From Agaribacter marinus (GTDB lineage: Bacteria; Pseudomonadota; Gammaproteobacteria; Enterobacterales; Alteromonadaceae): DNA of 64,000 nt. Each line of letters opens with the position of its first letter. Positions within the stretch are counted from its first letter, which is position 1. The stretch lies in NCBI RefSeq assembly GCF_030160655.1, contig NZ_BSOT01000005.1, positions 1,569,546 through 1,633,545 on the forward strand. Direction: 5' to 3'. The notes beneath the pieces are model-generated. The model was given only the letters and a program-made list of their open reading frames with translations, searched no databases and had not been told where the DNA came from. The translations under genes were made by a program, and so were the position numbers. Of the stretch, positions 24,553 to 33,248 are shown piece after piece.

Positions 24553-24588
24553 TTAAAAAAATTTAAGTGGCCAGGCTATTGCCTGGCC
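24553..24588 (-). terminator. Intrinsic terminator after flagellin at 24692
   Basis: Minus strand: GGCCAGGC-AATA-GCCTGGCC hairpin (24569-24588), then ACTTAAATTTTTTT. It ends the transcript of the flagellin at 24692-25510. Confidence 0.75.
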
Positions 24589-24647
24589 GACCGCTCATTT
24601 TTGAAAGAGTGAGCAAACTCTTTTCTGTTTGGCTAGTGAAAGCGAGT

Positions 24648-24668
24648 ACTACCTCCTGGCTTCATTCC
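24648..24668 (-). repeat. Flagellin-trailer repeat, copy after flagellin stop
   Basis: Minus strand GGAATGAAGCCAGGAGGTAG, about 24 bases after the stop codon of the flagellin at 24692. CTGTTTGG and CCAAACAG flank it as an inverted pair. A separate exact repeat, GAGCAAACTCTTTTC, occurs at 24611-24625 and 22854-22868. Confidence 0.6.
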
Positions 24669-24691
24669 CCAAACAGTAGGGTCAGTTAGGC

Positions 24692-25510
24692 TTAACCAAG
24701 AAGCTGAAGCGCGGCCTGAGGACGCTGATTCGCTTGTGATAGTACGGTTGTGCTTGCCTGCTGAAGGATCTGGTTACGTGTCAAGTTTGCAGTCTCTGAA
24801 GCAAAGTCAGTATCTTGGATACGTGAACGTGCAGCTGAAACGTTCTCTGAAACGTTAGACAAATTACGAATGGTTGATTGGAAACGGTTAGTAAGCGCAC
24901 CTAAATCGGCACGGTTGGCACCAACAGTCGAAAGTGCAGCATCAATTGACGCAATCGCCGCACTAGCATCGCCAGAGGTACCCACAGTTAAGGCAGCAAT
25001 ACCTAAACCTGCAGAATCAAAGTCGGTCGCTAGCGTAACATCAATTTTTTGGCCGGCATTAGAACCTACCAAGAAAGATGCGTCTAACGTGCCATCTAAA
25101 ATGTTTCTATCGTTAAATTGAGTAGTATCTGAAATACGCGTGATTTCCGTTTTAAGTGCAGACACTTCTTCTTGAAGGGCTGTACGGTCATCGGCAGTAT
25201 TAATACCGTTTTGTGACTGAATGGCTAATTGACGAATACGTTGAAGCGCATTAGTTGTTTCACCTAACGCACCCTCTGCAGTTTGCGTCAATGAAATAGC
25301 ATCGTTCGCATTACGAACTGCTTGGTTAAGGCCGTTGATTTGAGACGTCATACGATCAGAAATCTGCAAACCCGCAGCATCATCCGATGCACGGTTAATA
25401 CGCATACCTGAAGACAAACGCTCGAAAGACGTGCCCAATGAATTCTGTGAATTGAATAGCTGACGTTGGGCATTTAACGCCGACACGTTTGTATTTACAT
25501 AAAGTGACAT
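24692..25510 (-). CDS. Flagellin (first copy, probably major)
   Basis: 272 residues: [41 protein letters not shown]-terminal [20 protein letters not shown] and [15 protein letters not shown]. The D2/D3 region is nearly absent (about residues 150-195, with FDSAGLGIAALTVGTSGDAS). It has its own sigma-28-type promoter, a leader with two hairpins (CCGGAGTTCGTCCGG and CCAGCAAGCGCTGG) ahead of TTAGGAG, and a strong terminator, so it is a complete single-gene unit. That and the canonical sequence suggest the major filament subunit. Confidence 0.95.
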   Translation of the reverse strand: MSLYVNTNVSALNAQRQLFNSQNSLGTSFERLSSGMRINRASDDAAGLQISDRMTSQINGLNQAVRNANDAISLTQTAEGALGETTNALQRIRQLAIQSQNGINTADDRTALQEEVSALKTEITRISDTTQFNDRNILDGTLDASFLVGSNAGQKIDVTLATDFDSAGLGIAALTVGTSGDASAAIASIDAALSTVGANRADLGALTNRFQSTIRNLSNVSENVSAARSRIQDTDFASETANLTRNQILQQASTTVLSQANQRPQAALQLLG

Positions 25511-25638
25511 AAGTCTCTCCTAACACTCTCAGTCCAGCGCTTGCTGGCAGCCGGACGAACTCCGGTGATTTGTTACAAATTGTAGAACATCACTTTCTAA
25601 TAATTAAAAAGTGTATGTACTGGCTCTCTCGTAAAAGG

Positions 25639-25665
25639 TTATCGACAAGCTTCAAAATCCCTTTA
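25639..25665 (-). promoter_or_regulatory. Sigma-28-type promoter for flagellin at 24692
   Basis: Minus strand: TAAA, 15-base spacer, GTCGATAA. The start codon is about 130 bases downstream. The spacer begins GGGATTTTGAAGC. Confidence 0.8.
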
Positions 25666-25680
25666 AACAAAAAAGCAAAA

Positions 25681-25716
25681 AAAATAAAAAAAGCGGCAAA
25701 AAATTGCCGCTTTTAA
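25681..25716. terminator. Bidirectional intrinsic terminator upstream of flagellin
   Basis: GCGGCAA and TTGCCGC (25693-25710) with A-rich sequence on the left and TTTT on the right, giving a U-run on the minus strand. It would end transcripts from the genes at 26083-29579 before the flagellin promoter. The rest of 25717-26082 shows no gene or clear signal. Confidence 0.7.
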
Positions 25717-26082
25717 AATATGAACATGTGTGTGATTGACTAAAAGCTGTTACACACAAAGTAGTTAGCGAATAAATCTACAGTAAAGTAGTCATTTTTT
25801 TAGTTAGAAAAAAATTTTAAATATTTTTTAGGTAAAGTAGACAATGCTGACAGTAGTGTAATTGTTTGTCATTGCACTGGATATTTGGTATCCGCATCGG
25901 CATCGTTGAAATAATAAGGATAATATAGATAGTGCTAATAAATCATCTGTTTCAGCGAGTGCTGAAAGATCGTTTACGTCTATTTCTTGATATGGTGCGC
26001 ATGAAAATAATTACAGATATTTTAATGTTCTTGAGAATTGTTTGTAAACAAATAGCAATTATTTAAGTAACCAAGCGCCAGT

Positions 26083-26529
26083 TTAATTTGCATAAAACCA
26101 TGATGAGGGTATACCTTTCACTAATAGTAAAATACAAAGCACCAGTCCAACAATAGAAACAACTATAGCAAAAGTTATAATTTTAACCGCGTGGTAAGTA
26201 AGTGCCCATTTGATAAAAAATGGAAAGACTAAAGACAAGAACTCAAGTACTGACCAAAGAATAAGCATGTAAATAAACCAATTAACCGCATTTGCAATGT
26301 GTTCTATTAAAGTGGTGCGTTCGTAATCAAAATAGATACCACTAACGTAATCACCTATAAACATAACACCAGACATCAAAATACTAAAGTAAAGTGCAGC
26401 CCCAAGCGCGTTGGCAAAATATAGCGAGTAACCTGACAAAGAGCAACCCGTAATAGCTTGTAGCATTTTTACGAGAAAGTTGTTGCGTAATTTATTATTT
26501 GGAGGAAGAGAAAAATGCCTTTTATCCAT
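26083..26529 (-). CDS. Hypothetical four-helix membrane protein
   Basis: 148 residues with about four hydrophobic helices: YFANALGAALYFSILMSGVM, IANAVNWFIYMLILWSVLEF, LSLVFPFFIKWAL and ITFAIVVSIVGLVLCILLLV. A cytoplasmic, basic N-terminus (MDKRHFSLPPNNKLRNN) precedes them. No family recognised. It lies between a flagellin and two paralogous genes, all on the minus strand, 92 bases from the next. Low GC compared with the flagellar genes. Confidence 0.5.
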   Translation of the reverse strand: MDKRHFSLPPNNKLRNNFLVKMLQAITGCSLSGYSLYFANALGAALYFSILMSGVMFIGDYVSGIYFDYERTTLIEHIANAVNWFIYMLILWSVLEFLSLVFPFFIKWALTYHAVKIITFAIVVSIVGLVLCILLLVKGIPSSWFYAN

Positions 26530-26620
26530 ATTTACTAAATCCTTCTAAAAAAACTGTATACCTAGCCTTTCAAAGACACTTGTGGTTAGCATGAGTTCGA
26601 AAAACAAGCAACTTTTTCAA

Positions 26621-27679
26621 CTACTGGTTTTCTATCTTAACTAGCCTTTCAATATGCCTTTCTGTACATGGAGAAACACTCAAATCTGCAGATGATATAG
26701 TTTTAAAATCATTGAGTTGCTCGATCACATTTCGGTCTGAACGATAAAAACTAGCAAGTACTCTAGAAAACAGCTGCTTTACTTCCGGTGGAGCTCTTTC
26801 GACATCTATACCGTTGTTTTCACGCTTTCTAGCAATATTATCAGTGAGCTCTTTATATCTTTGACTAATTTCATCATCAAATCCTTGGAGAAGCCATTGA
26901 GGATTTAATTGTTCACTAAGCAATTCGTCACTAGACACATTAGCTACGTACGTTACTAGAGCAAGGTCATTGTAGTCCTCAAGTGCAATAAACAAGTAAG
27001 CTACAGCATCAATAAGATGCTCTCTACTTAATTTCACATCCTTTGTTTTCCTATACGCTGCTTTTGCCGAGACGAGCTTGTCTCTAATAAGAAAGTTCAA
27101 CGCATGATAAGAAGCCCCAGATACTAACAATTCGTTCGCGACATGTCTCATACTATCGATTTGAAAAAAGCTACCTAACTGGATAAAAGCTATTTTTGCC
27201 CATTTATCATCACCTTTTGCCCTACTTTCCAACTCTTCTTCGGATAGCTCTTGATATGGACTCACGAATTCGTTGTTTTCAAAGTGATAATTGTCTTCAA
27301 ATATAACAGCAGTAGATTTAGCATAGGCTCGACCAGTATATTCAGACCAATCAGCAACTAATTGCTTCATAAAGTCATGGTCAGACTGGCCTAAATCCTC
27401 GTCGGGAAAACACCAACCGATTTCATACTCTGTCTTCTCAACACTGACGTCTTGGTTTTCTCGTGATTCACTTTGTGTATTGATATTATTTCCAATAGCA
27501 CTGTTTGCTGCATAACTAGTATCACTTATCTTTGAATCAAGACGCATATTAGCGTTATCAATAACAACTTCATTCTTAGTATCATTTACAATGTCAGTAC
27601 CTCCACCGCCAACAACTACGCGTATCAATATGAATACAACAATAATTACAGCGAGGGGGGAGAATATATTTTTAATCAT
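26621..27679 (-). CDS. Membrane-anchored protein, paralogue of 27899 gene
   Basis: About 352 residues from ATG 27679: a short N-terminal anchor (FSPLAVIIVVFILIRVVV), an Asn/Asp-rich linker, then a helical domain of about 270 residues. It shares with the 27899 product the blocks WCFPDEDL, FVSPYQELSEEE, GDDKWAKIAF, GASYHALNFLI and SREHLIDAVAYL. An upstream in-frame start at 27772 would place extra residues before the anchor and seems unlikely. The helical repeats recall TPR/Sel1 folds but are not a clean match. Probably periplasmic. Function unknown. Confidence 0.6.
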   Translation of the reverse strand: MIKNIFSPLAVIIVVFILIRVVVGGGGTDIVNDTKNEVVIDNANMRLDSKISDTSYAANSAIGNNINTQSESRENQDVSVEKTEYEIGWCFPDEDLGQSDHDFMKQLVADWSEYTGRAYAKSTAVIFEDNYHFENNEFVSPYQELSEEELESRAKGDDKWAKIAFIQLGSFFQIDSMRHVANELLVSGASYHALNFLIRDKLVSAKAAYRKTKDVKLSREHLIDAVAYLFIALEDYNDLALVTYVANVSSDELLSEQLNPQWLLQGFDDEISQRYKELTDNIARKRENNGIDVERAPPEVKQLFSRVLASFYRSDRNVIEQLNDFKTISSADLSVSPCTERHIERLVKIENQ

Positions 27680-27898
27680 ATGTGAGTTGACCGTGTTAGC
27701 ATTAAGGACAAAGTTTTGTTTCTGACTATAAATTGCAAAACCTATCGTCTGTAACGCTACTGTGCGAAACATCGTAATTTCACAGGTGCTTTGTTTACTT
27801 TAACACGTCAACGCGGTATTGAAGAATAACTTAAAAATTGCGACACACAACTAAGATGATAGGAGATGGTAAACTACGCATAATTTACCATCTTATTT

Positions 27899-28990
27899 TT
27901 ATTTTAGACTAGCCATTTGCTCTTTAATTATCCGCAAATTATTGATGTGTCTATCTACACACTCAGTATTGTCTGTACTTAAATGAGAAGGCGCTAGGGC
28001 GGTATAAAGCTGTTCCATAGCTTCTTTTCGTCTAAATTTAAAGCTTGCTATGTCTCTTGCGAAAAGCTTTTTTACTTCCTCAGGAGGATCTTGAGGACTA
28101 ATACCTTGTGCCTGCCTAGCTTCTTTAATATCACGTAAAAGAGTTTCATATCGAATTGATATGTCGCCTTGCGCATCAGCTAGGGTAAGTGACGGATTAA
28201 GTACGCCTTGAAAAAGTTCGTCTTGTGATATATTACCCGCGTACGCTGTTAATGCGCTAATGTTCAATTCATTTAAACCATAAATAGTGTAGGCGACAGC
28301 GTTTATCATATGCTCACGACTTTTATCTAATGTTTTAGTGCGTCGAAAACTCGTCTTAGCAGACGCTAGCTCGGAAATAATTAAGTATTCGATTGCATGA
28401 TACGATGCTCCAATGGCTAGTAAATTCATGGCAGCGGCATATTGCTCATCTCTATAATCCATCGTTGATTTTTGCAAAAATGCAATCATTGCCCATTTAT
28501 CACCTAGAAGAGTTAAATCCTTAATTTCTTCTATCGGCATTTCTTGATACGGAGCCACAAAAACGTTGTTTGGGTGATTTTGGTCATCATCATAAACCGC
28601 ATCATTTTGCTTTATGTATGCTACGCCGCTGTATTCCATCCAATCATTCTGCAGAGCAGCAACGAAGTCTTGATCTTCAATTCGAAGATCATCCGACGGG
28701 ATACACCATGCGTCCTCCAAATCAACAAAGTCTTTTTTATCAGCCACTATTGGAAGTTTGGTAGGTAAGTCCTCGTGCCCAAGAATATGTGACTCGATTG
28801 GTTTGTGAGATTGGTTTTCAACAATATCACTATCTAAGGTTGATGCAGTTTTGTTCACAAGCGGAAATTTACTTTCAACCACTTGAAACTCTAAGTTATC
28901 TTTAGCTATGGGGGCATTCCAATAGAAAAACCAAAAGCACACAATAACCAAAACTGAAACCGATACAATTGCAATCGCTTTACTACTCAT
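27899..28990 (-). CDS. Membrane-anchored protein, paralogue of 26621 gene
   Basis: 363 residues. An N-terminal anchor (AIAIVSVSVLVIVCFWFFYW) is followed by a linker and the helical domain: WCIPSDDL, FVAPYQEMPIEEI, GDKWAMIAFLQ, GASYHAIEYLI, SREHMINAVAYTIYGL and PPEEVKKLFARDIASF. Tandem duplication with the gene at 26621 is clear. The 17-base gap to the upstream secreted proline-rich protein suggests an operon. No known family recognised, so no function is given. A hairpin (GATGGTAAA/TTTACCATC) lies just after its stop codon, with its T-run on the plus strand. Confidence 0.6.
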   Translation of the reverse strand: MSSKAIAIVSVSVLVIVCFWFFYWNAPIAKDNLEFQVVESKFPLVNKTASTLDSDIVENQSHKPIESHILGHEDLPTKLPIVADKKDFVDLEDAWCIPSDDLRIEDQDFVAALQNDWMEYSGVAYIKQNDAVYDDDQNHPNNVFVAPYQEMPIEEIKDLTLLGDKWAMIAFLQKSTMDYRDEQYAAAMNLLAIGASYHAIEYLIISELASAKTSFRRTKTLDKSREHMINAVAYTIYGLNELNISALTAYAGNISQDELFQGVLNPSLTLADAQGDISIRYETLLRDIKEARQAQGISPQDPPEEVKKLFARDIASFKFRRKEAMEQLYTALAPSHLSTDNTECVDRHINNLRIIKEQMASLK

Positions 28991-29006
28991 GTTTATTACT
29001 CCGGTT

Positions 29007-29579
29007 CTATTGCGGGCAGATTTTTATAGCTCTCTCAAAGATGACATCGCAGCTGTCATAAGCATTTTGTAGCTTAGAATCTTCTATATCTTTGCATGCA
29101 GTATACTGATCAAACGTCACACCTACCGTAATAAATTCGCTCCCTGCTTGTATAGAAATCTGTCCACCTTTTAAACAATCGTTTTTTAAATTATTTGTAT
29201 GTGTAGATGAGCCGGTGGCGCGACATTCGGTGCGATTTTGTTTGGCCGTTTGATTTTTTTCAAGGCAAATCTGTCTTTCTGTTTTTGGTTTCGGCTGCTC
29301 AGGCTTTGGCGGCGGTGGCGGATTAACTGGTGGAGGAGGCGGCAATGGTGGAGTAGGTCTAGGGGTGGGTGCATCCCCATTAGAGCCGGGAAAAGTACCA
29401 CCTCCTGGAGGGGGATCTTTACATTCAGTGAACCTTACTGTGGTGTCACCCGTCGGACCAGTTTTAAAATCTGTACACTCTTGACTAGCGTGGGATAGAC
29501 TTGTTATTGCCGCGAATCCTAAAATTAAACAATTTAAGCAGTGTTTGATACACCTAAGGTTGGACTTGTGGTTTGTCAT
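29007..29579 (-). CDS. Secreted proline-rich hypothetical protein
   Basis: 190 residues: signal peptide (cleavage near SHASQE), a Gly/Pro-rich linker (residues about 70-100, PPLPPPPPVNPPPPPKPEQP) and a Cys-containing C-terminal domain with six cysteines after the linker or near it (ICLEKNQ, TECRAT, DCLKGG, ACKDIE, DSCDVI, KICPQ), probably disulfide-bonded. The linker may span the peptidoglycan. No family recognised. It is upstream of and probably co-transcribed with the two paralogous anchored proteins, suggesting a small envelope system inserted in the flagellar cluster. Confidence 0.55.
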   Translation of the reverse strand: MTNHKSNLRCIKHCLNCLILGFAAITSLSHASQECTDFKTGPTGDTTVRFTECKDPPPGGGTFPGSNGDAPTPRPTPPLPPPPPVNPPPPPKPEQPKPKTERQICLEKNQTAKQNRTECRATGSSTHTNNLKNDCLKGGQISIQAGSEFITVGVTFDQYTACKDIEDSKLQNAYDSCDVIFERAIKICPQ

Positions 29580-29859
29580 AATTGCAATTCCTATTTGCAG
29601 ATTATTATATTTTGATTTTATTGAGTTTGCGCTAATTCCTGCGCTAACGTTTTTATCATACGTGCACTATTTGTCTTCAGTCAAGACTAATATCGCTTCA
29701 TCTGAAAATTTTTATAACACGCTGTTTTTGAATTTATACGCAACTACTATTAGTGACTATATTTAACATGACAGCGAAATAAATTAACGGTGCTCCCCAT
29801 TACTATGGCCACATTTCCCTAAGAAGAGTCAATATCATAGGGAGGTTACGCTGATACTG

Positions 29860-31083
29860 CTATATAAAATCAAACAAAGACAATCCCGCCACACGCGGAA
29901 ATGACGCAAAAGCGGCACTTAATGCCGTTTCTTGTTTCGAAAATTCGGCAGATGCTTCTGCATAATCCACGTCTTGAATCGTCGATCGTGCTTTTTGATT
30001 CGCCACATCTGTATCAAGCAATGAGCCAAGGACCGACTCAGCAATATTTAAACGCGCACCAACCGATGAATTCTCTCTGGCCATTTTGTCCAGTCCGTTG
30101 TCAATCCCAACCAATGCATTCCTGATTTCTCGTTGATATTGATAGTCAGAAATGGAGCTGTCATTCAAGGCCAATGACATATTATGTAAGGTTTCTGCAA
30201 GGTTTTGTTTGTCCGGTCGCTTCAATTCGAAATCGAAGGTGCTGCCCACGCCCCCTTGAATATCCACTGTGAGTCCAGCAAATACGGTCGGCTGCCCTGC
30301 AATGTATGGAATAGTATCGACAACACTACCAGTACCAAGGTTGGTGACTTGTATTTCGTTGCTTGCCAACAATTCCATTTGGTATTGGTTGTTTGCCGGT
30401 GACACCGCAGAAAAATTCAATTCATGAAACACGTCAAAATCATCTTGGCTTTGCATATCATAGCCTCCAAAGGCAAATCCCGCGGCGCTTACGTTGGTGA
30501 TATCGAGTCGAGCTTTCACATCTTCAAACAAGGTTTTACCTGACACAGTTGTTTGAATAGATACGCTGTCAGACAACTGCATCGAATTTATACCGTCATC
30601 CCCCTGAAACTGAATGGGATTAATGCTATTGCCTGGATTGAAATTAAACGCCTGCTCTCTTGATTGATACCCCGCAAAAATGTATTCACCGCTGGCATTT
30701 TGCGTATTCATTAAATCGATGACCTGATTTCTGATTTGATCCAATTCTGATGCAAGCGCGCGTCTGTCTTCTGTTGAAATAATCCCATTGCCTGACTGCA
30801 CAACTAGCACACGCCCACGATTTACGATTTCGTTAATGCTTCGCATTGTCGTATCTTGCAACTCTAAATTGTTTGTCGCTAAATCAATGTTACGCCGATA
30901 TTGCACTGTTTTATCTATTTCTTCGGTCAAACGTATAACCTGCACTGCGCCGACTGGGTCATCTGATGGCCTCAGTAATTTACGACCACTCGCCAACTGA
31001 GTTTGAATATCCGACAGCTTTCCCTGACTGTTATTTATTGCCCGAAAGTTTTGGTCAAAAATTAAATTAGTAGTTACACGCAT
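29860..31083 (-). CDS. flgL: Flagellar hook-associated protein 3 (hook-filament junction)
   Basis: 407 residues. The N-terminus VTTNLIFDQNFRAINNSQGK and QLASGRKLLRPSDDPVGAVQ is the FlgL/flagellin-like D0 domain; the C-terminus SARSTIQDVDYAEASAEFSK-like segment and FSKQETALSAAFASF complete the coiled coil. FlgL links FlgK to the filament. It follows flgK by 17 bases and is the last gene of the flg block before the four unrecognised genes. Confidence 0.93.
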   Translation of the reverse strand: MRVTTNLIFDQNFRAINNSQGKLSDIQTQLASGRKLLRPSDDPVGAVQVIRLTEEIDKTVQYRRNIDLATNNLELQDTTMRSINEIVNRGRVLVVQSGNGIISTEDRRALASELDQIRNQVIDLMNTQNASGEYIFAGYQSREQAFNFNPGNSINPIQFQGDDGINSMQLSDSVSIQTTVSGKTLFEDVKARLDITNVSAAGFAFGGYDMQSQDDFDVFHELNFSAVSPANNQYQMELLASNEIQVTNLGTGSVVDTIPYIAGQPTVFAGLTVDIQGGVGSTFDFELKRPDKQNLAETLHNMSLALNDSSISDYQYQREIRNALVGIDNGLDKMARENSSVGARLNIAESVLGSLLDTDVANQKARSTIQDVDYAEASAEFSKQETALSAAFASFPRVAGLSLFDFI

Positions 31084-31100
31084 TTTACACCCTCACCTGA

Positions 31101-33248
31101 CTATCGAGCGACTTGTAGAATTGTTTGGAACATCTCTTGCGCCGAGCTTAAAATTCTCGCCGCAGCGGCATAACTTTGTTGAAATTGAATTAAATTTGCC
31201 GCCTCTTCATCCAAACTGACACCAGAGCTTGATTCAAACCACTCACTCGACTGCACTTGCATCACTTTTGCCGCTTCTAAATCGATTTTTGAGGATGATG
31301 TTGCCGATCCTACTTGTCCAACAATGGTGGCGTAGGCTTCATTAAAACTCACTAAATTGCCAATAGTTGAGTTACTTTGCCTAACAAAACCGTTTTGTTG
31401 CAATTCAGCGAGTTCTAGTGCATTTCGGTTATCGTTTACGCCATTGGTGTTGTAGCTAATAAAAAACTCATCCCCTGCCTTGGGGTTACCTTGCAAGTTA
31501 AAGTCATAGCCGGGGTAATCACTTAATGCAGCAAATTCAGCCGGCCAAGCAGGTACGCCACTTGATTTTGCTTGTGTAATAAGGTTATTCAAATTTGTAG
31601 TGCCTGACACCGTACTAATAACATTGTCGTTACTGTCTAGCACTTCATATTCGTTATCGGCGGTAAACCTTATCCCCACAGGCGCACCAAATATTGGCGA
31701 CGGCGACGTTGTCACGTCTTGAATACCACCATTGCCATCAAAGGCTGAGGCAAATTGGCTTGTAAACGTTAAGTCAACGTTTGAATTCGATATTCTCGTT
31801 TGACTCAGAACGCCAGTACCTAAATTACCGATGCTCGCATCAACGCGAAGTGGTTTCGCAAACGCCAAGTCTTCGCCGCGCGACGTGGCTAAGCTAATAC
31901 TTGATGCGGCAAACCGAGCAGGTTGAAGCAAAAATGCATCCCCAACCGCGTAACTATTACCACTCGCTAATTCTACTTGTATACCGCCAATAATGTCATT
32001 AAACGCTCCTGGAGCAGCTGTCACTGTGGTTGTTTGTGTTATGGGGTTGCCGTTTTCGTCAATTTCAGGACGTCCATCACTTGTCAGTGCATCTACTTGA
32101 ATATCAAAGGTAGCAGGCACGCCAGCAGGTACTGTTAATACCGTGATTTTGTAATCATTGTTGGTAATCTCTTGCGAATTCCATTGGGCAAAGCGCCCTT
32201 CTATATCCAACGCTAAATCACTATTGTCGGGGTAATTTAAGCCCCTAAAATTCTCAATAGAAAAGATATCTCGCCCTAGTTGCTGATCTAAATCCATGCC
32301 TTCTCGGTTTTGACGGTTAATCACACTTGCCATTACCGCAGCCATTTTTCCTAGGTTGCGCTCGGCAGGCTCAAGCACCTGTTCTCGGTAGGTAAAAATA
32401 CCACCAAGCGCTCCCCCTAAATTTTGTTCAAGCACATTTATTTTTGTATCGTTTTTACTAAACTGCGCAAAATCAGTAGAGAGTTCTAACTGACGATTGG
32501 TGTAGTCTGGCTCCCCACCTATACTAAATATATTAAAATTACCGTCTGCCAATACTAGTGATTCGCCTGTTCTCAAATTGACGACAACGCCTTCATCACG
32601 GTTAGAACTGCGCCTAACATCTATTGCAACTAATTCAGCTAAGCCCAATATTGCTTCGTCACGCTGATTGAGTAAGGCTGTTGGTGTATCTACATTACTA
32701 TTGCCTTGCGCAACTTGGATGGCTTCGTTCAAATCCCCTATTTGGCGAATTAACCCGTTTGCGACAGACACAGACGCTTCAATTTGTTGCTCTACTTCGG
32801 TTTCTTTGATTTTGAAAAAATCACCTAACTGATTTATACGATTAAGCATGCCTTGCGCTTCGCCAATGACAGAATCACGCGATGGCATGTTTGTTGGGTC
32901 ATCGGTAGCGGTTTGTATCGCGTCAAAAAAACGGGTAATAGAGGCCGAAATGCTGTTTGCTTCACTTGCTAGCACATTGTCGAGGCTTTCTGCGCGGTCA
33001 AAAAAGGCTTGAGTTTCTCCCACTTGGCTGGTGTCTCTGCGAAGTTGGTTTTGTGCAAATACATCCAATACCCGATCCGTAAAACCAAAATCGACGCCAC
33101 CATTCAAACGCGAGGTAAACTCAGTACGCTCTCTGACATACCCTTCGCTATTTACATTCGCAATGTTATTACTCGTCGTTGCCAATAGTTTTGCACTAGC
33201 ATTAAGGCCTGAAGTCGCCAATGTATATAAACTTGCGTCTCTGATCAT
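31101..33248 (-). CDS. flgK: Flagellar hook-associated protein 1
   Basis: 715 residues. The N-terminal rod/hook signature is LATSGLNASAKLLATTSNNI with ANVNSEGYVRERTEF; the D1 portion includes RRDTSQVGETQAFFDRAESL; the C-terminus (EAANLIQFQQSYAAAARILS, ETILQVAR-like end) is typical. Between them is a large insert (about residues 340-560) with beta-rich, Asp/Asn-rich sequence, larger than the 547-residue Salmonella protein but usual for marine relatives. The start overlaps flgJ by four bases. Confidence 0.94.
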   Translation of the reverse strand: MIRDASLYTLATSGLNASAKLLATTSNNIANVNSEGYVRERTEFTSRLNGGVDFGFTDRVLDVFAQNQLRRDTSQVGETQAFFDRAESLDNVLASEANSISASITRFFDAIQTATDDPTNMPSRDSVIGEAQGMLNRINQLGDFFKIKETEVEQQIEASVSVANGLIRQIGDLNEAIQVAQGNSNVDTPTALLNQRDEAILGLAELVAIDVRRSSNRDEGVVVNLRTGESLVLADGNFNIFSIGGEPDYTNRQLELSTDFAQFSKNDTKINVLEQNLGGALGGIFTYREQVLEPAERNLGKMAAVMASVINRQNREGMDLDQQLGRDIFSIENFRGLNYPDNSDLALDIEGRFAQWNSQEITNNDYKITVLTVPAGVPATFDIQVDALTSDGRPEIDENGNPITQTTTVTAAPGAFNDIIGGIQVELASGNSYAVGDAFLLQPARFAASSISLATSRGEDLAFAKPLRVDASIGNLGTGVLSQTRISNSNVDLTFTSQFASAFDGNGGIQDVTTSPSPIFGAPVGIRFTADNEYEVLDSNDNVISTVSGTTNLNNLITQAKSSGVPAWPAEFAALSDYPGYDFNLQGNPKAGDEFFISYNTNGVNDNRNALELAELQQNGFVRQSNSTIGNLVSFNEAYATIVGQVGSATSSSKIDLEAAKVMQVQSSEWFESSSGVSLDEEAANLIQFQQSYAAAARILSSAQEMFQTILQVAR

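Larger units (their letters stand above)
23891..24691. other. Long intergenic region between flagellins, possible deleted flagellin
   Basis: 800 bases without a gene. It holds the sigma-28-type promoter (24475-24502), a second copy of the flagellin leader end CGTTAGGAGTT (minus strand, about 24246-24257) that has no start codon after it, and a copy (24104-24124) of the segment found just after the stop of the flagellin at 24692. Promoter, leader and trailer without a coding sequence look like the scar of a lost flagellin gene. Confidence 0.4.

Noticed and set aside
24598-24690. Cyclic-di-GMP (GEMM) riboswitch in the flagellin leader/trailer
   Set aside because: The GEMM core and tetraloop-receptor features are absent, and the element follows a stop codon rather than preceding the gene.
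27864-27893. Terminator after the gene at 27899
   Set aside because: The hairpin is good but its T-run lies on the plus strand, where no gene is being transcribed. Left as an unassigned hairpin.
29186-29498. Proline- and arginine-rich frames overlapping the secreted protein gene
   Set aside because: Shadows of the repetitive proline codons in the other frames.
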